Origin: JAKACA01 sp050010115
GTDB taxonomy: Bacteria > Actinomycetota > Acidimicrobiia > Acidimicrobiales > Bog-793
Direction: 5' to 3'
Length of the DNA stretch: 38,454 bases
Assembly (NCBI GenBank): GCA_050010115.1
Contig: JBEKLQ010000029.1
Location: 1-38,454 of the forward strand
In this document: positions 24,417-31,918 of the stretch, in pieces
Numbering within the stretch: the stretch's first letter is position 1
Layout of the letters: each line of letters starts with the position of its first letter
The notes under the pieces: generated by a model
The model's input: the letters and a program-made list of their open reading frames with translations, nothing else
What the model was told of the DNA's origin: nothing
Databases searched by the model: none
Program-made: the position numbers and the translations under genes

Positions 24417-24902
24417 CTAGACGGCCCGGCCTTCGCGCTCGGCGAGGACCACCTCCAGCCGGTCGACGAATTCGGCCTGAGCGCTCACGAGCCGGTGCCT
24501 CGCCACGTCCGGCGTGGCCCATGCGAAACGGTCCACCTCCGGAAACCTCTGCCTTCTGCCCGAGTGGGGTGGCCACTCGATCTCGCATTCGTCGCTGTGC
24601 AGGGTCGCCAGATCGAGGTCGCCGGCGACAGCCCAGGCCCTCACGACCTTCCCGCTGCGTTGCGTGATGGAGCCGAGATCGATCCGCTCACCGTCCGGTG
24701 GCTCGTGGCCGGTCTCCTCGGTGAATTCACGGCAGGCCGCGTCGAGTGGCTCCTCGCCAGTGCCGTACTCGCCTTTCGGCAAGCTCCAGACACCAGCGTC
24801 TCGCCGGGCAAAGATCGGCCCGCCGGGATGGGCGATCAGCACCTCGAGCCCGCCCAGGGGCTGCCTGCGGAACAGCAGCAGGCCCGCGCTGCGCTTCACC
24901 AT
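24417..24902 (-). CDS. Nudix (MutT-like) hydrolase
   Basis: 161 aa, ATG at 24902. It begins KRSAGLLLFRRQPLGGLEVL and has a complete Nudix box: G(E)YGTGE-EPLDAACREFTEETG. SLPKGE immediately before the box is typical of MutT/Ap4A-type members, and a C-terminal FPEVDRFAWATPDVAR segment matches the group in which substrate is a nucleotide or dinucleoside polyphosphate. The exact substrate is not certain. It starts 40 bp after the mutase stop in the same direction, consistent with one transcript, though no metabolic link is clear. Confidence 0.9.
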   Translation of the reverse strand: MVKRSAGLLLFRRQPLGGLEVLIAHPGGPIFARRDAGVWSLPKGEYGTGEEPLDAACREFTEETGHEPPDGERIDLGSITQRSGKVVRAWAVAGDLDLATLHSDECEIEWPPHSGRRQRFPEVDRFAWATPDVARHRLVSAQAEFVDRLEVVLAEREGRAV

Positions 24903-24942
24903 CGTTGATGACGCCTCGCCGGGGCCGGGCCAGCCGCCCCGA

Positions 24943-26577
24943 TCAGATGCTCGGCGTCTCGTGCCAGCGCCCGAACACGTCGGCGAGCGCGTTCATGATC
25001 TCGCCAACCGTGGCGTACGTCAGCACCGCTGAGTGGATCGCGGGCATGAGGTTGCGCTCAGGCCTGCCGGCCACCGAGCGGATCTCGTCGAGCGCAGCTT
25101 CGACGGCGCTTGGCGAACGGCTTGAGCGGACGTCGCCCAGCCGCTTGATCTGGAGATCCTCGACCTCTTGGCCGATGCGCAGGATCGGTGGTGGCTCCTC
25201 CTCGTTGCCTTCGAAATAGTCCGTAACCCCCACTACGACGCGCCGAGACGCCGAGACCTTCTGCTCGTACGCATACGCCGAGTCGGCGATCTCGGACTGG
25301 AACCATCCCTCGTCGATCCCCGCGTAGACGCCTTCCAGAATCGACCCGTGGCCGAGCTCATCGAGGCGGGAGAACACCGCCTCGGCGCGCCGCTCCATCT
25401 CGTCAGTCAGCGCCTCGACGAAGTACGAGCCACCGAGCGGGTCGGCCACATGCGTCACGCCGATCTCGTGGGCGACGACCTGCTGGGTGCGGAGCGCGAT
25501 CCGGGCCGCCTTCTCCGTCGGCAGCGCCAGCACCTCGTCCATCGAGTTCGTGTGCAGGCTCTGGGTCCCGCCCAGGACTCCGGCGAGGGCTTCGATGGCC
25601 GTGCGGACGATGTTCACCTCGGGCTGCTGGGCCGTGAGCGAGCAACCTGCGGTCTGGGTGTGGAACCGCAACTGCAGCGAACGCTCGCTCACGGCGCCGT
25701 AGCGCTCCCGCATCCACCGGGCCCAGATGCGACGAGCGGCACGGTACTTGGCGATCTCCTCGAAGAAGTCCAGGTGCGCATTGAAGAAGAAGCTCAACCG
25801 CGGAGCGAACTCATCCACCGTCAACCCGGCCGCCACCGCCGCCTCGACATAAGCAAAACCATTCGCCAGTGTGAAGGCGAGCTCCTGCTCCGCTGTCGAG
25901 CCGGCTTCGCGGATGTGGTAGCCGGACACCGACACGGTGTGCCATTTCGGCATCTCCACCGAGCAGTACCTGATCATGTCGGTCACGATCCGGACCGACG
26001 GTCGAGGCGGGAAGACATACTCCTTCTGAGCCTGGTACTCCTTCAAGATGTCGTTCTGGATCGTCCCGCCGAGGGCACGGCGAGGCGTGCCGCTCTTCTC
26101 GGCGGCCGCCAGGTACATCGCCAGCAGCACGGCCGCCGGCGAGTTGATCGTCATCGACGTCGTGACGACGCCGAGGTCGATGCCGGCGAACAGGTCCTCG
26201 ACATCGGCCAACGTGTCGACGGCGACACCGCACCGCCCGACCTCGCCGAGGGCAAGCGGGTCGTCCGAGTCCCGCCCCATCAGCGTCGGCAGGTCGAAGG
26301 CGGTCGACAGGCCGTCACCTCCGGAGCGGAGGATCTCCTTGAAGCGGAAGTTCGTGTCATCGGCCGTGCCGAAGCCGGCGAAGAGGCGCATCGTCCAGAG
26401 CTTCGAGCGGTACATCGAGGCGTACGGTCCCCGCGTGTACGGATAGATGCCGGGCAACTCATCACCCGGGCCGTAGACAGGCTCGAGCGGGATGCCGGAC
26501 AGCGTCTCGAAATCGGCGTCACGGAGCGTGGACGCCTCGTAGCCCTCGCGCCATTCAGCCCACTTGCCGGTGTCCAT
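24943..26577 (-). CDS. Acyl-CoA mutase large subunit, isobutyryl-CoA-mutase type (B12-dependent)
   Basis: 544 aa from the ATG at 26577, with GGGAG 8 nt upstream; a GTG at 26721 would add a GSPSNP repeat tail. TIM-barrel substrate domain only, no cobalamin-binding domain, as in large subunits IcmA or HcmA. Family landmarks: YPYTRGPYASMYR, SDDPLALGEVG, SGYHIREAGST, FHTQTAGCSLTAQQP, DPLGGSYFVE. Using methylmalonyl-CoA mutase numbering, Tyr89 is Phe66 here (MRLFAGFG), Arg207 is Gln184 (KEYQAQKEYVF), and His244 is kept as His221. The Phe/Gln pair is the isobutyryl-CoA mutase signature, because Arg207 binds the carboxylate of methylmalonyl-CoA. Reaction: carbon-skeleton rearrangement of a non-carboxylated acyl-CoA. 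The small B12-binding subunit is not in the window. Confidence 0.92.
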   Translation of the reverse strand: MDTGKWAEWREGYEASTLRDADFETLSGIPLEPVYGPGDELPGIYPYTRGPYASMYRSKLWTMRLFAGFGTADDTNFRFKEILRSGGDGLSTAFDLPTLMGRDSDDPLALGEVGRCGVAVDTLADVEDLFAGIDLGVVTTSMTINSPAAVLLAMYLAAAEKSGTPRRALGGTIQNDILKEYQAQKEYVFPPRPSVRIVTDMIRYCSVEMPKWHTVSVSGYHIREAGSTAEQELAFTLANGFAYVEAAVAAGLTVDEFAPRLSFFFNAHLDFFEEIAKYRAARRIWARWMRERYGAVSERSLQLRFHTQTAGCSLTAQQPEVNIVRTAIEALAGVLGGTQSLHTNSMDEVLALPTEKAARIALRTQQVVAHEIGVTHVADPLGGSYFVEALTDEMERRAEAVFSRLDELGHGSILEGVYAGIDEGWFQSEIADSAYAYEQKVSASRRVVVGVTDYFEGNEEEPPPILRIGQEVEDLQIKRLGDVRSSRSPSAVEAALDEIRSVAGRPERNLMPAIHSAVLTYATVGEIMNALADVFGRWHETPSI

Positions 26578-26581
26578 AGCT

Positions 26582-26689
26582 GGGCTCCCAGGGTTGGATG
26601 GGCTCCCAGGGTTGGATGGGCTCCCAGGGTTGGATGGGCTCCCAGGGTTGGATGGGCTCCCAGGGTTGGATGGACCGTCAGGGTTGGAT
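26582..26689. repeat. 18-bp minisatellite at the mutase start
   Basis: Five perfect units of GGGCTCCCAGGGTTGGAT (26582-26671) are followed by one variant unit to 26689 and a decayed one. The last minus-strand unit carries the GGGAG used as ribosome site for the ATG at 26577. The period is a multiple of three and no stop occurs, so it could also encode an N-terminal (Gly-Ser-Pro-Ser-Asn-Pro)n tail from a GTG at 26721. Confidence 0.95.
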
Positions 26690-26752
26690 GGACCCTCAGA
26701 TGCCGGACCGCGATCGTTCACGAGCGGAGTCTACGGGGCCGCTCGGTCGGGA

Positions 26753-27124
26753 TCAGTCCTCGGGGGCGTGACACACCGCTTCGACGTTGTGGCCGTCCGG
26801 GTCGCGGACGAACGCCCCGTAGTAGTGCTCGTGGTACTCCGGGAACACCCGGGGCTCATGCAGGCTCCCGGCTCCCGTCGCCATGGCAGCGTCGTAGAAC
26901 GCCCGGACGTGCTCCCGGTCGGAGGCGCTGAAGGCGAGATGGAGCTCGCGGTCGCTGTCTCGTTCGGCTGGGATCAGCCAGAACGACCCGCCGGACGGCC
27001 CGAAGTACCCGACCCAGTTCTCCCCCGACGGCCCGACGGCCACGCCGAGCGACGCGAGCACCACGTCGTAGAACCTCCGGCTCGCCGCCACGTCGCTGAC
27101 CTGCAACGTCACATGGTCGATCAT
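26753..27124 (-). CDS. VOC (glyoxalase/bleomycin-resistance fold) protein
   Basis: 123 aa from the ATG at 27124, which overlaps the diguanylate cyclase stop as ATGA. A complete single VOC unit pair is seen: MIDHVTLQVSDVAASRRFYDVVLASLG at the start, FWLIPAERD, ELHLAFSASDREHVRAFYDAAMATGAG, and YGAFVRDPDGHNVEAVCH at the end. Candidate metal ligands are His4, the His in LHLAF and Glu115. Substrates of VOC proteins vary (aldehydes, diols, epimerases) and cannot be told here. Overlap with a signalling gene suggests shared expression rather than shared function. Confidence 0.9.
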   Translation of the reverse strand: MIDHVTLQVSDVAASRRFYDVVLASLGVAVGPSGENWVGYFGPSGGSFWLIPAERDSDRELHLAFSASDREHVRAFYDAAMATGAGSLHEPRVFPEYHEHYYGAFVRDPDGHNVEAVCHAPED

Positions 27125-28887
27125 GAGTCCTGTCCTCCCGTGAGTGGGATCGGAGGGACGCCCACCGCCGGCGGATGCGCCTCGTCGGCGACGCACACAC
27201 GGTTGCGGCCACGGCGCTTGGCCTCGTACATCGCCGCATCCGCAGCGGCGAGCACCTCGTCGGGGCTGAGCAGTCCCCTGGGGAGGCCGGCGACGCCGAT
27301 CGAAATCCGGACCGGGAGGTTGCCGGAGAACTTCGCCGAGTCGAGGGCAGCGATGCGTTCGCGGAGCGACTCGGCCAGCACCCGGCCCTCCTCCACGTCG
27401 GTGTCGCCGAGCAACGCCACGAACTCCTCGCCGCCGTAGCGAGCGAGCAGGTCGTTCTTCCGGAGCCGGTCGGAGAGCACCCCGCCGATCCACTGGAGCA
27501 GGACATCACCCTGGGCGTGCCCGTAGGTGTCGTTCACCGGCTTGAAGTGGTCGATGTCGATGAACAGGACCGTCGCCGGTTCGCCCCGGTCACGAAACCG
27601 GTCCATGGCCCGCCTGATGGCGCCCTCGAGCGCCCGCCGGTTCGCAAGCCCGGTCAGGGCATCGGTCTGTGCTTCGGCTCGCACTACTTCGAACTCCCGG
27701 GCGTGCTGGACGGCGGTCGAGCACTGCTCGGCGAAGAACTCGAGCGCCTGGACGTGGGCGCGGTCAGGCACGAGCCCGTTGTTCGGCTCGTCGAGCGAGA
27801 TGAGGCCGAGGACCTCGCCCGAGATGGCCACGAGCGGCACGGTCAACATGTCCTCAGCGTGCCAATCCCCCTCCTCCCAATCCGGGTCGGGCGCCGGCGT
27901 GTTGAGCTTGGCGTCCAGCTCGGCCGGGATGGAGAAGCGACGGTGGTCGAAGAAGTACGACCGCGACATCAACATCTCCGGTTGCATCGCAGGCGCGAAC
28001 TCGGCGAGCGTCACCGGGTTCGATCGGAGCGCTTCGTCCTCTTCAACGTCGAGCCCCACCGTCGCGCGGACTTCCAGCGTCTCACCTTCGACGAGGAGGT
28101 AGATCGCCGCCCTCCGGAAACCGCCAGCATTCGTCATCGCCCGCGCGATGCTCTGCAGGACCTCGTCGAGCGCTATGTCACCCCGGACGCGGGCACTCGC
28201 CCTCATCAACACCTCGAGCTGCGTGCGCTGAGCCTCAGCAACTGCGCGAGCAGCGCGCTCGGTGGCCCGGGCCCGCACGATCTCGAGCCCCACCACGGTG
28301 AGCTCTGCCAGCGTCTCCAGCATGAGGGCTTGGTCGAGCGCCGGCAGTTCCCCGGAGAGCGGGTCGTCAGGGTTGATGAAGCCGATGGCCTTCCCGTCCG
28401 ATCCGACCAGCGGGGCGAACAGCAACGAGCCGGGCTGCCACGTGCGCGACGGCACCGACACGCCCGTCGCCAGGATCGCAGATTTGACGTCCTCACGGTC
28501 ACGGACGGCGTGGCCCGGCGGCACCCAGTGGACGCCCCCAAGGGCGATCGAAGCGTGCGTCAGCGCCTCGAAAGCCGGGCCGCTCACGACGAGCGTGCGC
28601 ACCGTTCGATCGTTGACCTGGAGCCCAGAAGACGCGCGGTTGTGGAAGTTGCCGTCGTCCCCGCGCAGGGCTATGACGCAGACCGAATAGCCGAGGGCGG
28701 AGCGCGCCGTGGAAGCCACCATCTGAAGCAGCGTCTGCTCGTCCTCGAGCGTCGCCAGCGAACGTGCGAGACGGAGAACACCTCGCAGCTGGGCTGCTGT
28801 GCGGTCGAAGCCCTCGCCCCCTGACAGCAGGCTGGCTTCACGATCAGGCAGCACGGTCCCCGGGTCGCGCCCGAGAGCCAACACCAC
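27121..28887 (-). CDS. GAF-GAF-GGDEF diguanylate cyclase
   Basis: 588 aa, GTG at 28887 preceded by GGAGA. Two GAF-like sensor domains (about residues 40-200 and 225-400; LEDEQTLLQMVASTARSALGYSVCVIALRG and DEVLQSIARAMTNAGGFRRAAIYLLVEG start them) are followed by a GGDEF domain (about 415-580). The active site is GGEEF at 485-489, with the normal DIDHFKPVNDTYGHAQGD before it. The inhibitory I-site RxxD is present as Arg476-Lys-Asn-Asp479. There is no TM segment, so this is a cytosolic enzyme that makes c-di-GMP from GTP and responds to a small ligand. It is translationally linked to the VOC gene and diverges from the pnt operon. Confidence 0.95.
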   Translation of the reverse strand: MVLALGRDPGTVLPDREASLLSGGEGFDRTAAQLRGVLRLARSLATLEDEQTLLQMVASTARSALGYSVCVIALRGDDGNFHNRASSGLQVNDRTVRTLVVSGPAFEALTHASIALGGVHWVPPGHAVRDREDVKSAILATGVSVPSRTWQPGSLLFAPLVGSDGKAIGFINPDDPLSGELPALDQALMLETLAELTVVGLEIVRARATERAARAVAEAQRTQLEVLMRASARVRGDIALDEVLQSIARAMTNAGGFRRAAIYLLVEGETLEVRATVGLDVEEDEALRSNPVTLAEFAPAMQPEMLMSRSYFFDHRRFSIPAELDAKLNTPAPDPDWEEGDWHAEDMLTVPLVAISGEVLGLISLDEPNNGLVPDRAHVQALEFFAEQCSTAVQHAREFEVVRAEAQTDALTGLANRRALEGAIRRAMDRFRDRGEPATVLFIDIDHFKPVNDTYGHAQGDVLLQWIGGVLSDRLRKNDLLARYGGEEFVALLGDTDVEEGRVLAESLRERIAALDSAKFSGNLPVRISIGVAGLPRGLLSPDEVLAAADAAMYEAKRRGRNRVCVADEAHPPAVGVPPIPLTGGQDS

Positions 28888-29054
28888 TCTCTCCGTGTCG
28901 CATCGACAATCGACCCCTCACGTCTTGTTCGGCAACTGTACTCCGGCATCCGGTCGCGTAGCGGGCCGCACCGGGGCGTGCCGCGCCGGGGTTTCCCGAC
29001 CCGCGAGCGCACCGCCGGCGGGCGCGAAACGGCGGAGGTCGACCGGAGTGGTCA

Positions 29055-29069
29055 TGGTTTGCTAAACCA
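29055..29069. promoter_or_regulatory. Small palindrome just upstream of pntAA
   Basis: TGGTTT (29055-29060) and AAACCA (29064-29069) are exact inverted repeats around GCT, ending 6 bp before the pntAA ATG. It may be an operator or simply a leader structure. The ribosome site is otherwise not obvious. Confidence 0.4.
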
Positions 29070-29075
29070 CCGGCC

Positions 29076-30212
29076 ATGCATGTCGCAGTCCTGCGTGAGT
29101 CAGCGCCCGGCGAGCGCCGCGTCGCCCTCGTGCCCGACGTCCTCGCACGCCTCCTGGCGGCGGGGATCGAAGTCACGGTCGAATCCGGCGCAGGCGCTGC
29201 AGCGCTGAACGCCGACCAGGCCTATGTCGACGCTGGCGCCAAGGTCGCGGCGGACTGGGCGGCGACCATCGCCGGCGCCGACGTCATCTGCAAGGTCCAG
29301 GCACCGACGCCGGAGGAGGCCAACCGCCTGGCAGAAGGATCGGCGCTCGTCTGCCTGCTGCAGCCGGCGGCCAACCTCGAGCTCGTCAAGGTCCTGGCGA
29401 CGCGGCGCATCGGCGCGTTCAGCCTGGACCTGCTGCCGAGGATCAGCCGGGCACAGGCGATGGACGCACTGTCGTCCCAAGCGACGGTGACGGGCTACCG
29501 AGCCGTGCTCATCGCGGCTGAGCGGTTGCCTCGCTTCTTCCCAATGTTCATGACGGCCGCCGGCACGGTCCCGCCCGCCAAGGTGCTGGTGCTCGGTGCC
29601 GGTGTCGCCGGGCTCCAGGCCATCGCGACGGCACGGCGCCTCGGCGCCATCGTCCGGGCTTACGACGTCCGGACGGCAGCGCGAGAGGAGGTGAAGTCCC
29701 TCGGAGCGGCCTTCGTCGAGCTTGAGCTCGAGGCCCAGGAGGGCCAAGGTGGCTACGCAGGCGAGCAGTCCGAAGACTTCCTCGCCCGCCAGCGCGAGTT
29801 GATCGGCAAGGAAGTGGCCGCCGCCGATGTCGTTATCACGACTGCCGCCATCCCTGGCAGGCGAGCGCCGCTGCTGGTCACGGCGTCGATGGTCGAGGCG
29901 ATGCGTCCCGGCAGCATCATCGTCGACCTGGCCGCCGAGACTGGGGGCAACTGCGAGCTGTCGGAGCCGGGAGTCGACGTCGACGTGAACGGTGTCACCG
30001 TCCACGGGGCGAGCAACGTGGCGAGCTCCATGCCGGTGCATGCGAGCTTCCTGTACGCCCGCAACATCGCCGAAGTGCTCGGCCTCATGGTCTCCGACGG
30101 AGCGTTCGCACCCGACTTCAACGACGAGATCATCTCGGGCATGTGTGTGACATTCGGCGGCGAGGTGCGGCACGAGCCGACTCGCCAATTGCTCGAAGGA
30201 GGGAACGGGTGA
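29076..30212 (+). CDS. pntAA: NAD(P) transhydrogenase subunit alpha part 1
   Basis: 378 aa, MHVAVLRESAPGERRVALVPD start. The cytosolic NAD(H)-binding dI domain: the alanine-dehydrogenase-like fold with Rossmann motif VLVLGAGVAGLQAIATARRLGAIVRAYDVR (in pieces, about 167-200) and the mobile-loop region. The product works with PntAB and PntB as a proton-pumping enzyme that reduces NADP+ with NADH and so supplies NADPH. The three-piece form (separate alpha1 and alpha2) is usual in actinobacteria and alpha-proteobacteria. It overlaps pntAB by GTGA. Confidence 0.96.
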   Translation: MHVAVLRESAPGERRVALVPDVLARLLAAGIEVTVESGAGAAALNADQAYVDAGAKVAADWAATIAGADVICKVQAPTPEEANRLAEGSALVCLLQPAANLELVKVLATRRIGAFSLDLLPRISRAQAMDALSSQATVTGYRAVLIAAERLPRFFPMFMTAAGTVPPAKVLVLGAGVAGLQAIATARRLGAIVRAYDVRTAAREEVKSLGAAFVELELEAQEGQGGYAGEQSEDFLARQRELIGKEVAAADVVITTAAIPGRRAPLLVTASMVEAMRPGSIIVDLAAETGGNCELSEPGVDVDVNGVTVHGASNVASSMPVHASFLYARNIAEVLGLMVSDGAFAPDFNDEIISGMCVTFGGEVRHEPTRQLLEGGNG

Positions 30213-30532
30213 ACGGCTCCGACATCCTCACGCTCATCACGATCTTCGTGCTGTCGGCGTTCGTGGGCTTCGAAGTCATCTCGAAGGTGCCGAGCATCCT
30301 GCACACACCGCTTATGTCGGGGACGAACGCCATCCACGGCGTGGTCCTGGTGGGCTCGATGATCGTACTCGGCACGGCGAGCGGCGGGTTGGAGATCACG
30401 CTCGGCTTCGTGGCGGTGGTGCTGGCGACGATCAACGTGGTCGGCGGCTTCGTCGTCACCGACCGGATGCTCGAGATGTTCAAGGGCCGCCAGCCGGCGG
30501 TCACCAAGGGCGACGACGAGGCCCCGAAGTGA
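30209..30532 (+). CDS. pntAB: NAD(P) transhydrogenase subunit alpha part 2 (membrane)
   Basis: 107 aa from the GTG at 30209, preceded by AAGGAGGG; the overlap with pntAA is GTGA. Three TM segments (LITIFVLSAFVGFEVISKV, AIHGVVLVGSMIVLGTA, ITLGFVAVVLATINVVGGFVV) give part of the dII proton channel. The NAIHG signature matches the channel residues of the family. Length is usual (about 100). Overlaps pntB by GTGA. Confidence 0.96.
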   Translation: MNGSDILTLITIFVLSAFVGFEVISKVPSILHTPLMSGTNAIHGVVLVGSMIVLGTASGGLEITLGFVAVVLATINVVGGFVVTDRMLEMFKGRQPAVTKGDDEAPK

Positions 30533-31914
30533 GCCTCGATACGGGCATCCGGCTCGTCTACCTCGTCGCGGCCGTCTGCTTCATCATCGCTCTGATGGGC
30601 CTGTCGGGCCCGAAGACGGCCCGGGCAGGGAACCTCCTCGGGGCGGCGGGGATGACCATCGCCGTCGCTATGACGTTCGCGACGCCCGGGCTGTCCCGCT
30701 TCGCCCTCATGGGGGGAGCGATGGTGCTCGGCGCTGCGATCGGCTTCCCCGCTGCCCGACTCGTCAAGATGACGGCGATCCCCCAGATGGTGGCTGCGTT
30801 CAACGGTGTTGGTGGAGGTGCCGCCGCGCTCATCGCCCTGACGACGTTCCTCAAGGCCACGCCGGACCAGCTGGCTGTGTACCAGGTCGTCGAAGTCCTG
30901 TTCGGCGTCATCATCGGCTGCGTGTCGTTCGCCGGGTCGGCGATCGCCTTCGCCAAGCTGCAGGAGCTGATGACCGGGCGTCCGATCACCTACCCCGGCC
31001 AGCAAGTGATCAACGCGGTCATCGCCGTCGGCATCTTCGGCCTCGGTGTGACCGCGTGCGTGAGCCCTCACAGCTGGCTTCTCGCCGTCATCGGCGGGCT
31101 CGCCCTCCTGTTCGGCATCGCGTTCGTTCTGCCGATCGGCGGGGCCGACGTCCCGGTGCTGATCTCCCTGCTCAACTCGTTCACCGGGCTAGCAGTAGCG
31201 GCGAGCGGGTTCGTCCTCCACTCCGTCGTCCTCGTGGTGGCGGGCACCCTGGTCGGCGCCTCCGGAACACTGCTCACGCGGATGATGAGCGCCGCCATGG
31301 GTCGGTCGCTCCCGAACATCTTGTTCTCGGCGTTCGGCTCGGTCATCACGGCCACCGCCGGGACCGAGGCCGGCGGTGACCGCACGGTCCGGTCGGCGAG
31401 TGCGGACGACATCGCCGTGCTGCTCGCCTACTCCCGCAAGGTCATCATCGTGCCGGGCTACGGCCTCGCCGTCGCCCAGGCCCAGCACACCGCCCGAGAG
31501 CTGGCCGAGCTGCTGGAGAGCCGCGGCGTCGAGGTCATCTACGCCATCCACCCGGTGGCCGGCCGCATGCCCGGCCACATGAACGTGCTGCTCGCCGAAG
31601 CCAACGTCCCCTACGAGCAGCTGAAGGAGATGGACGACGCCAACCCCGAGTTCCAGACGGCAGACGTGGCGCTCGTCGTAGGTGCGAACGACGTCGTCAA
31701 CCCGGCGGCGAAGAATTCGCCCGGGAGCCCGATCTACGGCATGCCGATCCTCTCGGTCGACGAGGCGAAGAACATCGTGTTCCTCAAGCGGTCGATGCGG
31801 CCGGGTTTTGCCGGGATCGACAACGAGCTTCTGTTCGACACGAAGACGACGATGCTGTTCGGCGACGCCAAGGACTCGCTCAGCAAGCTCGTGGCCGCGA
31901 TCAAGCGCCTCTGA
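30529..31914 (+). CDS. pntB: NAD(P) transhydrogenase subunit beta
   Basis: 461 aa, GTG start at 30529. Multiple TM segments (about 1-265) form the rest of dII, followed by the NADP(H)-binding dIII domain (about 285-461) with VIIVPGYGLAVAQAQH, HPVAGRMPGHMNVLLAEA, VGANDVVNPAAK and the C-terminal KRSMRPGFAGIDN. All expected landmarks are intact. This is the last gene of the pnt operon; its stop converges with the PIN/TRAM gene stop 4 bp away and no terminator is visible between them. Confidence 0.97.
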   Translation: MSLDTGIRLVYLVAAVCFIIALMGLSGPKTARAGNLLGAAGMTIAVAMTFATPGLSRFALMGGAMVLGAAIGFPAARLVKMTAIPQMVAAFNGVGGGAAALIALTTFLKATPDQLAVYQVVEVLFGVIIGCVSFAGSAIAFAKLQELMTGRPITYPGQQVINAVIAVGIFGLGVTACVSPHSWLLAVIGGLALLFGIAFVLPIGGADVPVLISLLNSFTGLAVAASGFVLHSVVLVVAGTLVGASGTLLTRMMSAAMGRSLPNILFSAFGSVITATAGTEAGGDRTVRSASADDIAVLLAYSRKVIIVPGYGLAVAQAQHTARELAELLESRGVEVIYAIHPVAGRMPGHMNVLLAEANVPYEQLKEMDDANPEFQTADVALVVGANDVVNPAAKNSPGSPIYGMPILSVDEAKNIVFLKRSMRPGFAGIDNELLFDTKTTMLFGDAKDSLSKLVAAIKRL

Positions 31915-31918
31915 GGCT

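Noticed and set aside
25168..26931. 587-aa open frame on the plus strand
   Set aside because: It is antisense to the well-supported acyl-CoA mutase; low-complexity Arg/Gly/His composition and a tail of repeat-coded residues.
27175..28824. 549-aa open frame on the plus strand
   Set aside because: It is antisense to the diguanylate cyclase with intact GGEEF; composition is typical of an antisense frame.
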